64,000 nucleotides of DNA, taken from an uncultured Arenicella sp. GTDB lineage: Bacteria; Pseudomonadota; Gammaproteobacteria; Arenicellales; Arenicellaceae. The position numbers and the translations under genes were made by a program. This document shows positions 63,891 through 64,000 of this stretch, in pieces. Below the pieces are notes generated by a model. That model saw only the letters and a list, made by a program, of their open reading frames with translations. It made no database searches and was not told the origin of the DNA. Location of the stretch: assembly GCA_947499305.1 (NCBI GenBank), contig CANMNN010000002.1:226866-290865 (forward strand). Direction: 5' to 3'. Position 1 is the stretch's first letter, and each line of letters opens with the position of its first letter.

Positions 63891-64000
63891 GATGTGTTTC
63901 CTCAATTAATTTTGTTGCTTGCCCTGTTTCTGGGGCTTGTATTTGGTAATTCAACAGCTGGAACGTGTCCAAGTGTTATAAATAGTGTCGTTTTTTAAAA

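Overview
The window looks like chromosomal DNA of a free-living, probably marine, gammaproteobacterium. The housekeeping blocks support this: recA-recX, alaS-lysC-csrA followed by tRNA-Ser(GCU) and tRNA-Arg(ICG), slyX, orn, rimO, avtA and dnaK-dnaJ, plus a canonical LexA box (CTGT-N8-ACAG) in front of recA. I cannot place it to genus. No integrase, transposase, CRISPR array or rRNA was seen.

Layout. 1-7.5 kb: the 3' part of a seven-helix membrane protein gene, a KAS III-like gene, the two tRNAs, csrA, lysC and alaS, all on the minus strand. 8.2-9.7 kb: a GMC oxidoreductase. 10.2-26.6 kb: an exopolysaccharide locus. It holds a methyltransferase, a fucosyltransferase-like gene, two Wzy/WaaL-type membrane proteins, a flippase, an acyltransferase, a Wzc-type tyrosine kinase, a short Wza-type export protein with a separate outer-membrane barrel, a FecR-like protein, and a translationally coupled operon with two GT2 enzymes, Alg13-like and Alg14-like halves and an endonuclease/exonuclease/phosphatase-fold membrane protein. 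26.8-49.6 kb: an unusual cluster built around [NiFe]-hydrogenase cofactor genes. 50.3-63.9 kb: recX, recA, slyX, glpK, a 2-hydroxyacid dehydrogenase, avtA, rimO, an SDR, a CHAP-like protein, orn, phhB, dnaJ and dnaK.

The most interesting part is 26.8-49.6 kb. A long minus-strand array carries hypF, hypC, a GmhA-like SIS gene, hypD and hypE, then an FmdE-like gene, a secreted single-haem protein, a phosphoribosyltransferase-like protein, a VanX-like protein lacking its catalytic Glu, a multicopper oxidase lipoprotein, a YCF48-like repeat protein with KxAFA heptads, an ATP-grasp enzyme, two GT2 enzymes, a HAD phosphatase and a small DUF6916-like protein. Divergent from hypF is a 610-residue homologue of the [NiFe]-hydrogenase large subunit. 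Its C-terminal DPCxxCxxH motif is intact, but its N-terminal L1 motif has a three-residue deletion that removes one metal-binding Cys, and the proton-transfer Glu of the RIEGH motif is Gly. No small subunit, hypA, hypB or maturation peptidase is present here. I infer that the locus makes the Fe(CN)2CO group for a non-canonical, possibly nickel-free, hydrogenase-like protein used with secreted redox proteins. A Tat-signal DUF6916-like protein and a second secreted single-haem protein lie beyond the large-subunit gene, so the cluster is flanked by paralogous pairs.

In many Gammaproteobacteria recX and alaS are neighbours. Here about 43 kb lies between them, and it contains both the polysaccharide locus and the hydrogenase-like cluster, so the interval looks like an accessory region set into a conserved block.
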